The notes below the pieces were generated by a model. The model was not told the DNA's origin, did not search any database, and was given only the letters and a program-made list of their open reading frames with translations. A stretch of DNA of 64,000 bases, taken from contig CANIBZ010000002.1 in NCBI GenBank assembly GCA_947466425.1, positions 1-64,000 on the forward strand, read 5' to 3'. The position numbers and the translations under genes are program-made. Numbering within the stretch: position 1 is the first letter of the stretch; each line of letters starts with the position of its first letter. This document shows, piece by piece, positions 37,755 through 46,200 of this stretch. The DNA is from Flavobacteriales bacterium (GTDB taxonomy: Bacteria; Bacteroidota; Bacteroidia; Flavobacteriales_D; Sanyastnellaceae).

Positions 37755-39782
37755 ATGAGATTTAGAGCATACTCCATTTTTGTTTTTTTTGTTCTTTGCT
37801 TTGTTTTTTTATGCTCTAATAATTCATGGTCTGAAGATCTTCCGAAAGATTCGGTTCCAACCATTTCACTCAACAACCTTTCAAATACAGAAATTCCTAT
37901 TTCCATTACGAAGCGGAAATTTCCAGGTTTGAATTTAGATACATTTGTCACTTCGAAATACTACCAGGGAGACAGCGTATCGTTTTCAGCATTAGATTTT
38001 GACGACCGGAATTGGCTGAACCTTACAAATACGGAAGGCAATGCTTTTGCAATAGACAAGATTTACTGGAGTCGAATGAAGTTTCGTGTTTCACCGGAAT
38101 TGCAAAATAGGACATTGGCGCTCTATGTTAAATGGCAAGGAGCAATGGAGGTTTTTCTAAATGGTGAATTAATCTATTCTTTTGGTTCGATTTCCAATAC
38201 TGGTGAGGCTGTGGTTATACAAGATGCTTTTCATTTTCCTTTAAGAAAAGTGATTGTCACATTTAAAGATTTAGATGGCCCGCAAGTACTTGCATTTCGA
38301 TTCGCTCATCATTCAAATATTGGAAACCTGAAAATTAAAGAGTCGCTGTCTAATTCAGAATGGTTGTCATTTAGTTTGCATACGACTGAAGCAGCCGAAC
38401 ATATAGACACGGCACGTAGCAATACTCTTCTTTATTACGGTTTTTTCTTCGGTATCAATTGTATTATTTTCCTACTAACCATTTTTCAAGTCAATAAAAG
38501 ATACAAGAACAAAACGCTTTTGCTATTTAGTTGTTTTACTTTTTTCACGGCTAGCGTGGCGTTGACCAATTTTATTGAATTGGGTGCATTTCAAATGATG
38601 ACAGGCACTGTCGTTCTCATTCATTTGGTTAATCAATTGTTCTATGCCTTAACAACTTTTTTCTTGCTTCATGTAATGCGCTCCTTGTTCGATGCTAAGA
38701 ATAGATTTACACCATACGTTTATTTGTCCATATTAATTGCATATTTATCGGTTGGATATTATGAGTTTTTTACTGCGAAGAATTTCGCGAATTTTAATTT
38801 TTTAATTTTATTAATTTCCTCCTTCGAAATAGTAAGGATGTCTTTGTTGTCAATAAAGAACAAGGTCATGGGCGGTTGGATAATCATAATAGGATCGCTT
38901 GTCTTCATTCTAGCCGGGCCAGTTTTGGAGCAATTGTTTAATTCGTTAGGAACTACAAAACCGTTTTTCGTAACTATATGTCATAGAATTTCGTTCTATT
39001 TGTCTCTTCCTATATCACTGAGTATTTTTCTTGCGCGACAATCGGTAACGAACAATTTATTACTCGCTCGTCAGCGTGATGAATTGGATTTGGAAGTTCA
39101 GGAACGAACGAAAGAATTGCGCTTAGAAAAACAAAAGTCAGATGATTTATTGTTGAACATTCTTCCCGAAGAAGTTGCCAACGAACTGAAAGAAAAGGGC
39201 AGTGCCGACGCCAAGCAATTCGATATGGTAACTGTCATGTTCACGGACTTCAAAGGATTTACAAAGATCTCTGAGCGATTATCACCTTCCCAGTTGGTTG
39301 AAGAAATACATATTTGCTTCAAAGCATTCGACGCTATTATAGCAAAACATAACATTGAGAAAATTAAAACAATTGGCGACGCATACATGTGCGCTGGTGG
39401 ACTTCCAGTATCGAATGAGACTCATGCCATTGATGTGGTAAAGGCGGCGATTGAGATTCGACAGTTCATGCAGGAACATTTGGAGCAAAAGAAATTGGTT
39501 GGTGAAGAAGTATTTGAAATTAGAATAGGCATTCACACGGGGCCTGTTGTCGCTGGAATTGTTGGAATAAGAAAATTCGCTTATGATATATGGGGCGATA
39601 CCGTTAACGTTGCCTCTCGTCTTGAATCCTCTGGCGAAGCTGGAAAAATAAACATCAGTGGCAGCACATACGAATACGTGAAAGACCAATTCGCATGCAT
39701 ACACAGAGGTAAAATTGAGGCCAAGAATAAAGGTCAAATCGATATGTATTTTGTTGAAAATGCATCAGTGAAAGGCGAATAA
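37755..39782 (+). CDS. Membrane-bound class III adenylate cyclase with 7TM sensor
   Basis: A 675-residue protein. Signal peptide (residues 1-26); extracytoplasmic beta-sandwich (~60-205) like 7TMR-DISM sensors; seven hydrophobic helices (~220-430); coiled coil (~430-465); and a class III cyclase domain (~480-665). Metal-binding Asp residues lie in VMFTDFKGFTK and KTIGDAYMCAGG, the adenine-selecting Lys/Asp pair in EKIKTIGD and FAYDIWGDT, and the transition-state Asn/Arg in NVASRLES. These point to ATP as substrate and cAMP as product. It should relay an envelope signal. No cAMP-binding regulator is in the window. Confidence 0.92.
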   Translation: MRFRAYSIFVFFVLCFVFLCSNNSWSEDLPKDSVPTISLNNLSNTEIPISITKRKFPGLNLDTFVTSKYYQGDSVSFSALDFDDRNWLNLTNTEGNAFAIDKIYWSRMKFRVSPELQNRTLALYVKWQGAMEVFLNGELIYSFGSISNTGEAVVIQDAFHFPLRKVIVTFKDLDGPQVLAFRFAHHSNIGNLKIKESLSNSEWLSFSLHTTEAAEHIDTARSNTLLYYGFFFGINCIIFLLTIFQVNKRYKNKTLLLFSCFTFFTASVALTNFIELGAFQMMTGTVVLIHLVNQLFYALTTFFLLHVMRSLFDAKNRFTPYVYLSILIAYLSVGYYEFFTAKNFANFNFLILLISSFEIVRMSLLSIKNKVMGGWIIIIGSLVFILAGPVLEQLFNSLGTTKPFFVTICHRISFYLSLPISLSIFLARQSVTNNLLLARQRDELDLEVQERTKELRLEKQKSDDLLLNILPEEVANELKEKGSADAKQFDMVTVMFTDFKGFTKISERLSPSQLVEEIHICFKAFDAIIAKHNIEKIKTIGDAYMCAGGLPVSNETHAIDVVKAAIEIRQFMQEHLEQKKLVGEEVFEIRIGIHTGPVVAGIVGIRKFAYDIWGDTVNVASRLESSGEAGKINISGSTYEYVKDQFACIHRGKIEAKNKGQIDMYFVENASVKGE

Positions 39783-39833
39783 TTAGGCCACCGCGTTCCG
39801 TTAATTTTTCTTAACACTCTGAAATCATTAAAT

Positions 39834-41333
39834 ATGAAAAAAGCTCTATTTCTTTTATTATTGTTTTGTTATTCTTCTTCTTCTTCAAATGCGCAAACAG
39901 GATATGATGTTCCAAATTTGGTGAACTTTGATGATGCAATGATTAATCTGCTGAGCGATTATGATGTGCCAGGTGGGCAGTTGGCAATTACGTACCACGG
40001 AAGACTCGTCTACAGCCGAGGATTTGGATATGCAGATATAGAGGCAAACACGATGGTTTGCCCCGACAATATTTTCCGATTAGCTAGCGTGTCAAAGCAA
40101 ATAACTTCCATAACCTTAATGCACTTGTATGAGCAGGGAAGAGTGGGTTTGAATGATACTGTGTTTGGTGCCAACGGCCTTTTAAACTCAATTGCCTTTC
40201 AAAGTGCCATAGACCCTCGGGTGTATGACATAACTGTTCGAAATCTTCTTCAGCATGCTGGAGGTTGGGACAGAGATGTGTCAGGAGATCCCATGTTTGA
40301 TAGTTATTACATCGCGCAGGCAATGTCTGTTGCAGCTCCGGCAAATGAAATGACTACTATGGAATATGTCTTGAATAATCAAATGCTGGATTTTACCCCA
40401 GGAACACAATTCCATTATTCCAATTTTGGTTTCGTTATACTTGGAAGAGTAATTGAAGAAATAACAGGACAAGAATATGAAACCTATGTTCGAGATAGCA
40501 TTTTAGCTCCATTGAATATCGTAGATATGTATTGCGGAAAGAATTTGTTGGTGAATAAACTTCCCAATGAAGTTAACTATTATGATTATTCATCTGCCTC
40601 ATACGTGTCCTCAGTTTATGACAATCCTTTAATGGTTCCTGAGCCATATGGAGGCTTTAACATTGAAGGATTGGATGCAGCAGGGGGGTGGGTTGGCTCT
40701 GCGGAAGACTTGTGCAAAATTCTTTGTGCAGTTGATCGTTTTACTTCAAGGCCAGATATGTTGCTTCCAGCAACAATAGACACCATGATAAGTCCATCTT
40801 TTGTAAGTGATTACTATGCGCTTGGTTGGGCTGTGAGTCCGTTTCACAGTAATTATTATCACATGGGTTCGCTTCCTGGAACCACAACAGAAATTGTTCG
40901 CGCGAATAATCAATTGAATTGGGCCATTTTATTGAACACGAGGCCGCTTTATCCAGATAATCTAATTAACGATGTCGATGCACTTGTTTGGAATGTGCTT
41001 CCTACTTTAGGTCTTTTTCCATTCTGGGATCTATTCGACTCGGCTTCTTATTGCATGCCTACAATGGTCGCTTCAATGAGTGAAAGCCGACCCGTGTTAG
41101 AAGTTTTTCCGAACCCATCCAATGGCAATATGACCGTTAGATATAACGGCAAGCTTTTAGCTAAAAGAAATTTGCAAATTTATAATGCAATTGGAGAGCT
41201 GGTTTATTCAGATAAATTCATTACAGGTCAATCTGAATTAAAAATTGAACAGTTGAATTTTCAATCGGGATATTATATGTTGAAAGTTCAAGATGATTCG
41301 AATTTAATTGTTCAGAAAATAATAATTCAGTAG
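39834..41333 (+). CDS. Serine hydrolase (beta-lactamase class C fold) with T9SS type A tail
   Basis: A 499-residue secreted protein with signal peptide (LFLLLLFCYSSSSSNAQ). The beta-lactamase/PBP-like domain (~25-400) has the active-site SVSK in LASVSKQITS, a YSN motif (FHYSNFGFVILG) and an HMG near the third motif (YHMGSLPGTTTEI). The C-terminal ~75 residues form a T9SS sorting domain (VFPNPSNGNMTVRYN, ending QKIIIQ). It may be a D-aminopeptidase, esterase or peptidase released to the cell surface. It lies 10 bp upstream of a paralog. Confidence 0.9.
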   Translation: MKKALFLLLLFCYSSSSSNAQTGYDVPNLVNFDDAMINLLSDYDVPGGQLAITYHGRLVYSRGFGYADIEANTMVCPDNIFRLASVSKQITSITLMHLYEQGRVGLNDTVFGANGLLNSIAFQSAIDPRVYDITVRNLLQHAGGWDRDVSGDPMFDSYYIAQAMSVAAPANEMTTMEYVLNNQMLDFTPGTQFHYSNFGFVILGRVIEEITGQEYETYVRDSILAPLNIVDMYCGKNLLVNKLPNEVNYYDYSSASYVSSVYDNPLMVPEPYGGFNIEGLDAAGGWVGSAEDLCKILCAVDRFTSRPDMLLPATIDTMISPSFVSDYYALGWAVSPFHSNYYHMGSLPGTTTEIVRANNQLNWAILLNTRPLYPDNLINDVDALVWNVLPTLGLFPFWDLFDSASYCMPTMVASMSESRPVLEVFPNPSNGNMTVRYNGKLLAKRNLQIYNAIGELVYSDKFITGQSELKIEQLNFQSGYYMLKVQDDSNLIVQKIIIQ

Positions 41334-41343
41334 AATCATCCCG

Positions 41344-42993
41344 ATGCGTATAATCAAATTCTCAATCAGTATGAAGGTCATTTTTCTTCTTTCATGCTCC
41401 GTGTTTTTTTTCTTGCCATCGCACGCTCAAATACAAGATTCGTTGCGCGAGAAAGTAGATGCAATTTTCGAGAATTATAAATCTCCGAACACACCAGGAT
41501 GCGCTATAGCATTGGTAAAAGATGGTAAGATCATTTATGAAAAGGGTTATGGGGCATCGAATTTAGAATACGGCATTCCAATAACTCCAACTTCAATATT
41601 TCACGTAGCGTCTATTTCTAAACAGTTTACAGCAGCAGCAATAATAATGCTCTCGTTAGAGGGTAAATTAAGTTTGAATGAAGACATTCGGAAATATCTT
41701 CCTGAAGTTCCCGACTTTGGACATGTCATTACATTTAATCACCTCATTCACCACACAAGTGGAATGAGAGACCAGTGGGATCTTCAGGAATTAGCGGGTT
41801 GGCGCGATGGAGATTTAATTACGGAAGATGATGTTTTAGAGATGCTTCAAAGACAAACGGCATTGAATTTCATTCCAGGATCGGAATATAATTATTGCAA
41901 CACGGGTTATACAATCCTTGGCGTTGCTGTTAAACGAATTACAGGCATTTCATTGAGAGAGTATTCTGATTCAGTCTTTTTCAAACCACTTGGAATGGTG
42001 AATTCCCATTTCCACAGTGACCATGCAGAAGTTACTCCCAATAGAACTTCTGCATATCAGCAGGATGAGCAGGGCAATTGGAAAATATCTATTCCGGTAT
42101 TTGATAATTACGGCGCGACGAGTCTATTTACAACCGTAGAGGATTTGAGTAAATGGGATGAAAATTTTTACTCGAAAAAAATAGGTGGTCCGGCTTTCAG
42201 AAGTGCGATGTTGGAAAATGGAATCTTGAACAGCGGCACGAAGCAGGCTTATGCGGGTGGCATAAGCACTGAATCTTACAAGGGATTCAAAACGGAACAG
42301 CACAGTGGGGCAGACGCGGGTTATCGCAGTAATTTTATTCGATTCCCTGACCAACATTTTTCCGTTATTTTACTAGCTAATCATGCCGAAAGTCAGGCTA
42401 TGCTGTTGTCTCAGCAGGTAGCGGATATTTTTTTGGAAATCAAAACGAAAGAAGCCCTTGATGTAATCTTCCCAATAGACAGTTCAATTGTAAAAGGATG
42501 GGTTGGGACTTACATAGATGCTTTGACAAAAAGGAGAATCGAATTGAATTTTGAAAATGGAAAATTGATTTTGGGAAGTACAAAGCTGTTGTCGTTGAGT
42601 AATTCGGAATTTAGCCTTTCGGGCAGTTACACGAAGTTGTCTTTTTCTAAAGAATTAGGAGTTGAGAAGTTATGCGTTACGAATCCAAATGTGATTAACC
42701 GGAATTATAAACGAGCGGTTAAGGTTGACTTGCAACCTTCGGATTTTCTGGAATTTATTGGAGAGTATTACAGTCCTGAACTTGATACGAAATATATTGT
42801 TACAGCCAACGACAGTGTGTTGTTTGTTAAAATCCCACGAAATAATAAGTTAGAGTTCTATCCTTTTTCCAAGGATGAGTTCTCAGGAAATTTCTTCATT
42901 CAATTTTCAAGGGGAAAAAGGAAGAAAGTTGAAGGTTTCTATCTTACAACCGGAAGAGTTCGTAATTTGTACTTCGAAAAGTTGAAGAAATAA
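41344..42993 (+). CDS. Serine hydrolase (beta-lactamase class C fold), no T9SS tail
   Basis: A 549-residue paralog of the preceding protein. Signal peptide (IFLLSCSVFFFLPSHAQ; an alternative ATG at 41374 gives a tighter one). Active-site SISK in VASISKQFTA, YCN (YNYCNTGYTILG) and HSGADAGYRSNF in the third-motif region. The C-terminal ~170 residues form a beta-rich lipocalin-like extension instead of a sorting domain. It should stay in the periplasm or be lipid-free envelope-associated, while its neighbour is exported. Spacing of 10 bp implies one transcript. Confidence 0.88.
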   Translation: MRIIKFSISMKVIFLLSCSVFFFLPSHAQIQDSLREKVDAIFENYKSPNTPGCAIALVKDGKIIYEKGYGASNLEYGIPITPTSIFHVASISKQFTAAAIIMLSLEGKLSLNEDIRKYLPEVPDFGHVITFNHLIHHTSGMRDQWDLQELAGWRDGDLITEDDVLEMLQRQTALNFIPGSEYNYCNTGYTILGVAVKRITGISLREYSDSVFFKPLGMVNSHFHSDHAEVTPNRTSAYQQDEQGNWKISIPVFDNYGATSLFTTVEDLSKWDENFYSKKIGGPAFRSAMLENGILNSGTKQAYAGGISTESYKGFKTEQHSGADAGYRSNFIRFPDQHFSVILLANHAESQAMLLSQQVADIFLEIKTKEALDVIFPIDSSIVKGWVGTYIDALTKRRIELNFENGKLILGSTKLLSLSNSEFSLSGSYTKLSFSKELGVEKLCVTNPNVINRNYKRAVKVDLQPSDFLEFIGEYYSPELDTKYIVTANDSVLFVKIPRNNKLEFYPFSKDEFSGNFFIQFSRGKRKKVEGFYLTTGRVRNLYFEKLKK

Positions 42994-43016
42994 ATGTTAT
43001 TGTAATTCAGGACCAA

Positions 43017-44114
43017 ATGGAAAATTTAACGAGTATTCAAACCGAAGTTGACGCTTCTTTTCTTTATGCCTTGCTAGCCGAGCATGAAGAAGATTCGAAT
43101 GTGGCGCATGTGTTTCGTGAGATGAGCGAGATTGAAATGGGACATGCGAAAGCGTTTTTGAAAAGTAAGGGTCTTCCAGAGTCTGATATGCCTGGCCCTT
43201 CAGGAAGAGCGAAGACGTTGAAAAGAATTGGGAAGATATTCGGATATGATTATGTCTTAGGTGTTTTGTTGGATACAGAGAAGGGACTTTCCGCTGGTGT
43301 GTTGAGTGCTCGTAAGCAACAGAATATGAAGAATTCTATTTCGGATACCGCTCACGTTTCTATTCTTCGAAATATTCTTCACACCAATAAAAACATTTCA
43401 GGATCGTCCTTGGCGCGATTCGAAAAACGTCACCGCAATGTTGGTGGAAACGCTATTCGCGCGGCTGTTTTAGGCGGTAACGATGGACTTGTTTCGAATT
43501 TCAGTTTGGTTATGGGTATTGCAGGAGCCAGCGCTGGAAGCGGTCCTGTGCTCATGACAGGATTAGCGGGAATGCTGGCAGGAGCGTTGTCCATGGCATT
43601 GGGCGAGTGGATCAGCGTGAAGTCTTCGCAAGAGCTTTCCGAAAATCAAATGGAATTGGAAGCCGAAGAGTTAGAGATTAATCCGGAAGGAGAACAACAA
43701 GAGATTGCTTTGATCTATATGGCCAAGGGAATTCCCGAAGCTCAAGCCAAGGAAATGGCGGCTTCAATTATGCAGAACAAAGAACAAGCTTTGGATATTT
43801 TAGTGCGAGAAGAGTTGGGTATAAATGCAGAGGAACTCAAAGGTTCTGCTATGGAAGCTGCTTACTCTTCGTTCTTCTTGTTTCTCATGGGAGCAATCAT
43901 TCCAGTTGTGCCATTCTTCTTTACATCAGGATTCACAGCAATCATTTTAAGCACCGTTTGCAGTGCCTTCGGATTGTTCGGAATTGGTGCCGCTATTACC
44001 TTGTTCACAGGAAGAAACGTGTGGTACAGCGGATTTCGTCAGGTGTTATTCGGACTAATAGCCGCAGCAATAACCTTCGGAATAGGATCGCTTATCGGCG
44101 TATCCATGAATTAA
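43017..44114 (+). CDS. Ferritin-like/VIT1 fusion (MbfA-like metal transporter)
   Basis: A 365-residue protein. The N-terminal ~130 residues carry a rubrerythrin/ferritin-like helical bundle (YALLAEHEEDSNVAHVFREM, EIEMGHAKAFL), supplying Glu and His ligands for iron. Residues ~145-365 are a VIT1/CCC1 transporter with five helices (GGNDGLVSNFSLVMGIAGAS, LSMALGEWISVKSSQEL). MbfA of alphaproteobacteria has this architecture and exports iron, protecting from peroxide (family knowledge); iron or manganese efflux is the best guess. It starts 23 bp after the second serine hydrolase; the shortened paralog of the ECF-operon membrane protein follows. Confidence 0.9.
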   Translation: MENLTSIQTEVDASFLYALLAEHEEDSNVAHVFREMSEIEMGHAKAFLKSKGLPESDMPGPSGRAKTLKRIGKIFGYDYVLGVLLDTEKGLSAGVLSARKQQNMKNSISDTAHVSILRNILHTNKNISGSSLARFEKRHRNVGGNAIRAAVLGGNDGLVSNFSLVMGIAGASAGSGPVLMTGLAGMLAGALSMALGEWISVKSSQELSENQMELEAEELEINPEGEQQEIALIYMAKGIPEAQAKEMAASIMQNKEQALDILVREELGINAEELKGSAMEAAYSSFFLFLMGAIIPVVPFFFTSGFTAIILSTVCSAFGLFGIGAAITLFTGRNVWYSGFRQVLFGLIAAAITFGIGSLIGVSMN

Positions 44115-44147
44115 GGATCTACGAGTAATTTCAATTTTATCATCGAG

Positions 44148-44174
44148 GAAACTTTTTCAATGTATTGATAGTCT
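44148..44174 (+). promoter_or_regulatory. Putative ECF-type promoter of the short membrane paralog
   Basis: GAAACTTTT (44148-44156) followed by GTCT at 44171-44174. It shares AACTTTT-N14-GTCT with the promoter candidate upstream of the ECF sigma gene (N13). Suggestive only. Confidence 0.4.
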
Positions 44175-44184
44175 ATCTATCAAT
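44164..44184 (+). other. Hairpin covering the start codon of the short membrane paralog
   Basis: ATTGATAG-TCTAT-CTATCAAT, perfect 8-nt arms. The right arm ends inside the ATG at 44183, so in an mRNA with enough leader it would hide the start. Confidence 0.55.
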
Positions 44185-44758
44185 GGCGCTAGAAAGTAAA
44201 TTAGGTTCAACATACTTTAAAATAGGCCTCATGTTTTTGGCATGGGGCTTCATGATTGCGCTTCGCGCTATGATTGTTATTCCAGATACTCCCCCTCCAA
44301 TTGAGTATGTTTATGTTCGCCCTGAGAAGAAGATTGATGAAAAGATTGAAAAGAAAATTGAGCAGCGAGATACCATCTACATGATGACTGGAGATTGGTT
44401 TTTCCCGTATAATTTCCAACTTTACAATTACCCATTTTACGGATGTGGCGGAGTCATTTATATGGATCAATGGGGATACCCCGGTTACGGTTTTCCTTCC
44501 TGGGGAGGCTATCCGTTAGGGGGAGTTGTTACATTGCCTGGCGCAGATTCAACAAGCACAGATTCTTTGAAAACAAGGAGTCAAGATTCATTATTCAATG
44601 CGAATAATGATTCCAATGCGGTTAATCAATTGGCTCAAGCGAGTATCAATTCTTCCATGAAGAAGGGAATCGGCAAAAGGCTCTTCGATAAATTGAGTCA
44701 AATGAAGATCAATAGAAAATCCCGCAGGGAGCGTCGTTCTGAGCGACGCGAAAATTGA
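44183..44758 (+). CDS. Single-pass membrane protein, N-terminally shortened paralog of the putative anti-sigma factor
   Basis: The ORF track start (44165) is a TTG; the ATG at 44183 gives 191 residues. A membrane helix (IGLMFLAWGFMIALRAMIVI) is followed by IPDTPPPIEYVYVRPEKKIDEKIEKKIEQRDTI, which matches the protein encoded after the sigma gene (IPDEPVPVEYVYNRPEENVDENIDI...KKFEQRDSI). Next come a Tyr/Gly/Pro-rich stretch (GYPGYGFPSWGGYP) and a very basic C terminus (INRKSRRERRSERR). It lacks the ~60 residues that precede the helix in its paralog. Unknown family; it probably faces the periplasm and may be a partner or decoy in sigma control. Confidence 0.65.
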   Translation: MALESKLGSTYFKIGLMFLAWGFMIALRAMIVIPDTPPPIEYVYVRPEKKIDEKIEKKIEQRDTIYMMTGDWFFPYNFQLYNYPFYGCGGVIYMDQWGYPGYGFPSWGGYPLGGVVTLPGADSTSTDSLKTRSQDSLFNANNDSNAVNQLAQASINSSMKKGIGKRLFDKLSQMKINRKSRRERRSERREN

Positions 44759-44783
44759 AGATTTCAAATTATTTGTTGAAGTC

Positions 44784-44812
44784 TTGTAACTTTTAGCATC
44801 TTGGTGCGTCTT
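44784..44812 (+). promoter_or_regulatory. Putative ECF-type autoregulatory promoter of the sigma gene
   Basis: TTGTAACTTTT (from 44784) and CGTCTT (from 44807), with 16 nt between GTAAC and CGTC. This fits the AAC / CGTC pattern of ECF sigma promoters and lies 12-14 nt upstream of the sigma ATG. Confidence 0.6.
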
Positions 44813-44823
44813 GGTTTTGTCGA

Positions 44824-45300
44824 ATGAGCATAAGAGAATACAATGAAGCTGTTGACCTGTGGTCTGATCGAATCTTTGGATTTGTATTGAAGTTGGTGCG
44901 CGACAAAGAGTTGGCAGAAGACCTTGTGCAAGATGTGTATGAAAAATTGTGGAAGAAAAAGGACGATGTTGAAGCAAGTAAATCCAAGGCGTATTTGTTC
45001 ACTTCGGCATACAACGCAGTTGTTGATTGGTCGAGAAGAGAGAAGTTGAAGAATAACATTTCAGCTTCTACCGAAGTTGCAGAGCAAGATCACAGCGGTG
45101 AGCTGAAAGCATTGATAGATGAAGGATTGGAAAGGTTGAGCCTTCAACAAAAACAATTATTACTTCTGCGCGATTACGAAGACTATTCCTACGCAGAGAT
45201 AGGGGAGATAACAGGGCTATCAGAATCTATGGTGAAAGTGACGCTCTTCCGAGCAAGAAAAGAATTGAAAGAATTTATAACCCTTCATTGGACAGCATGA
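44824..45300 (+). CDS. ECF-type RNA polymerase sigma factor
   Basis: A 158-residue sigma-70 family ECF protein with only regions 2 and 4. Region 2: YNEAVDLWSDRIFGFVLKLVRDKELAEDLVQDVYEKLWKKK. Region 4: LERLSLQQKQLLLLRDYEDYSYAEIGEITGLSESMVKVTLFRARKELKE. Short ECF factors of this kind direct transcription in response to envelope signals and are held by a membrane anti-sigma factor. The stop overlaps the next ATG (ATGA), so the downstream membrane protein is produced in step with it. A candidate self-directed promoter lies just upstream. Confidence 0.94.
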   Translation: MSIREYNEAVDLWSDRIFGFVLKLVRDKELAEDLVQDVYEKLWKKKDDVEASKSKAYLFTSAYNAVVDWSRREKLKNNISASTEVAEQDHSGELKALIDEGLERLSLQQKQLLLLRDYEDYSYAEIGEITGLSESMVKVTLFRARKELKEFITLHWTA

Positions 45301-46103
45301 ACGAATGGAATGAACATATAGAAGATGAGTTTCCGAAAGTTGAACGGACAGAAGTTTCGTTTGATAAGAAGGATTCTTTGAAGTGCTATGCTGTTTCCGA
45401 TGAGGAAATTCAGAACCATTTTCAAAAGGAAATTTCTGGTGTCCGTTTGCATGAAGATCGCAAGCAAAGTTTAAAGAAAGAAGAAAACAATCGAAGCGTT
45501 TATTTCTGGATTAGCTCAATGGCTGCCGGTTGGGCAATTGCTTTGGTGTTGCGGACATTCATTGTCATACCCGACGAGCCTGTTCCGGTGGAATATGTTT
45601 ATAATCGTCCCGAGGAGAATGTTGATGAGAATATTGATATCATTATTGAAAAGAAGTTTGAACAACGTGATTCAATTATTTTCATTAGCTCGGAATGGCT
45701 CATCCCTTGGAACGATGTGAATTTTCCGTTGTATTGTGGCGGAACATTTTTCCCCAACATGTGGAATCCTGAATATGAATATGGTTTTCCAAACGGCACC
45801 ATTCCATGGTCGAACCTAGTTTACATTCCAGTTGTGGATTCCACAGCACTTGAAATGAAAATTGAAGCCAATCAAGATTCACTTCTTGTTGCCAAAATAG
45901 ATTCAAGTCTTCAGCAGTTCAAACAGAAAGAAAAAACAAAAGAGTATTTAACCATTCGAGAATTGATTGCCCAAGAAATCGATGAACATGTTGAGAAGTT
46001 ACGAAAGATCAAGCGTGTCCTTCGCGCGGCAAGAAATAGAAATAACGAAAACGATAAAGATCGATTTGTTGTTGATTGGAAAGGAAAACGAATTGGCCTA
46101 TAG
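45297..46103 (+). CDS. Putative membrane anti-sigma factor (unrecognised family)
   Basis: The ATG at 45297 overlaps the sigma stop; the TTG at 45288 in the ORF track is not needed. The 268-residue product has an acidic cytoplasmic N terminus (MNEWNEHIEDEFPKVERTEV; ~70 residues), one helix (ISSMAAGWAIALVLRTFIVI), and an outside domain starting IPDEPVPVEYVYNRPEENVD, rich in Trp/Pro/Asn, ending in a Lys/Arg-rich tail. Topology and position are those of an anti-sigma factor, but I see no known anti-sigma domain (no ZAS HxxxCxxC, no FecR). Its homologue lacking the N terminus is encoded at 44183. Confidence 0.68.
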   Translation: MNEWNEHIEDEFPKVERTEVSFDKKDSLKCYAVSDEEIQNHFQKEISGVRLHEDRKQSLKKEENNRSVYFWISSMAAGWAIALVLRTFIVIPDEPVPVEYVYNRPEENVDENIDIIIEKKFEQRDSIIFISSEWLIPWNDVNFPLYCGGTFFPNMWNPEYEYGFPNGTIPWSNLVYIPVVDSTALEMKIEANQDSLLVAKIDSSLQQFKQKEKTKEYLTIRELIAQEIDEHVEKLRKIKRVLRAARNRNNENDKDRFVVDWKGKRIGL

Positions 46104-46168
46104 GGGCGAAAAATATTTCGCCCGTATTAAGAAAAATATTTCGCACGGAAACGAAATATTTTTCGCCC
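46104..46168 (+). repeat. Nested inverted repeat between anti-sigma-like and barrel genes
   Basis: Outer arms of 17 nt: GGGCGAAAAATATTTCG (46104-46120) and its exact reverse complement CGAAATATTTTTCGCCC (46152-46168). The left arm can also fold alone with the next CCC as GGGCGAAA-AATA-TTTCGCCC (46104-46123). A third AAAAATATTTCG lies between them. It begins at the base after the anti-sigma-like stop, 33 nt before the barrel-protein start. Confidence 0.78.
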
Positions 46169-46200
46169 AAGAATTGAATAAAAAAAACAAAAAAATAAAA

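Noticed and set aside
37700-37951. 83-aa minus-strand ORF over the cyclase start
   Set aside because: Overlaps the signal peptide region of a well supported gene; no recognisable features.
45967-46200. N-terminal extension of the barrel gene in the ORF track
   Set aside because: It overlaps the anti-sigma-like gene in another frame; the ATG at 46201 begins a clear signal peptide.
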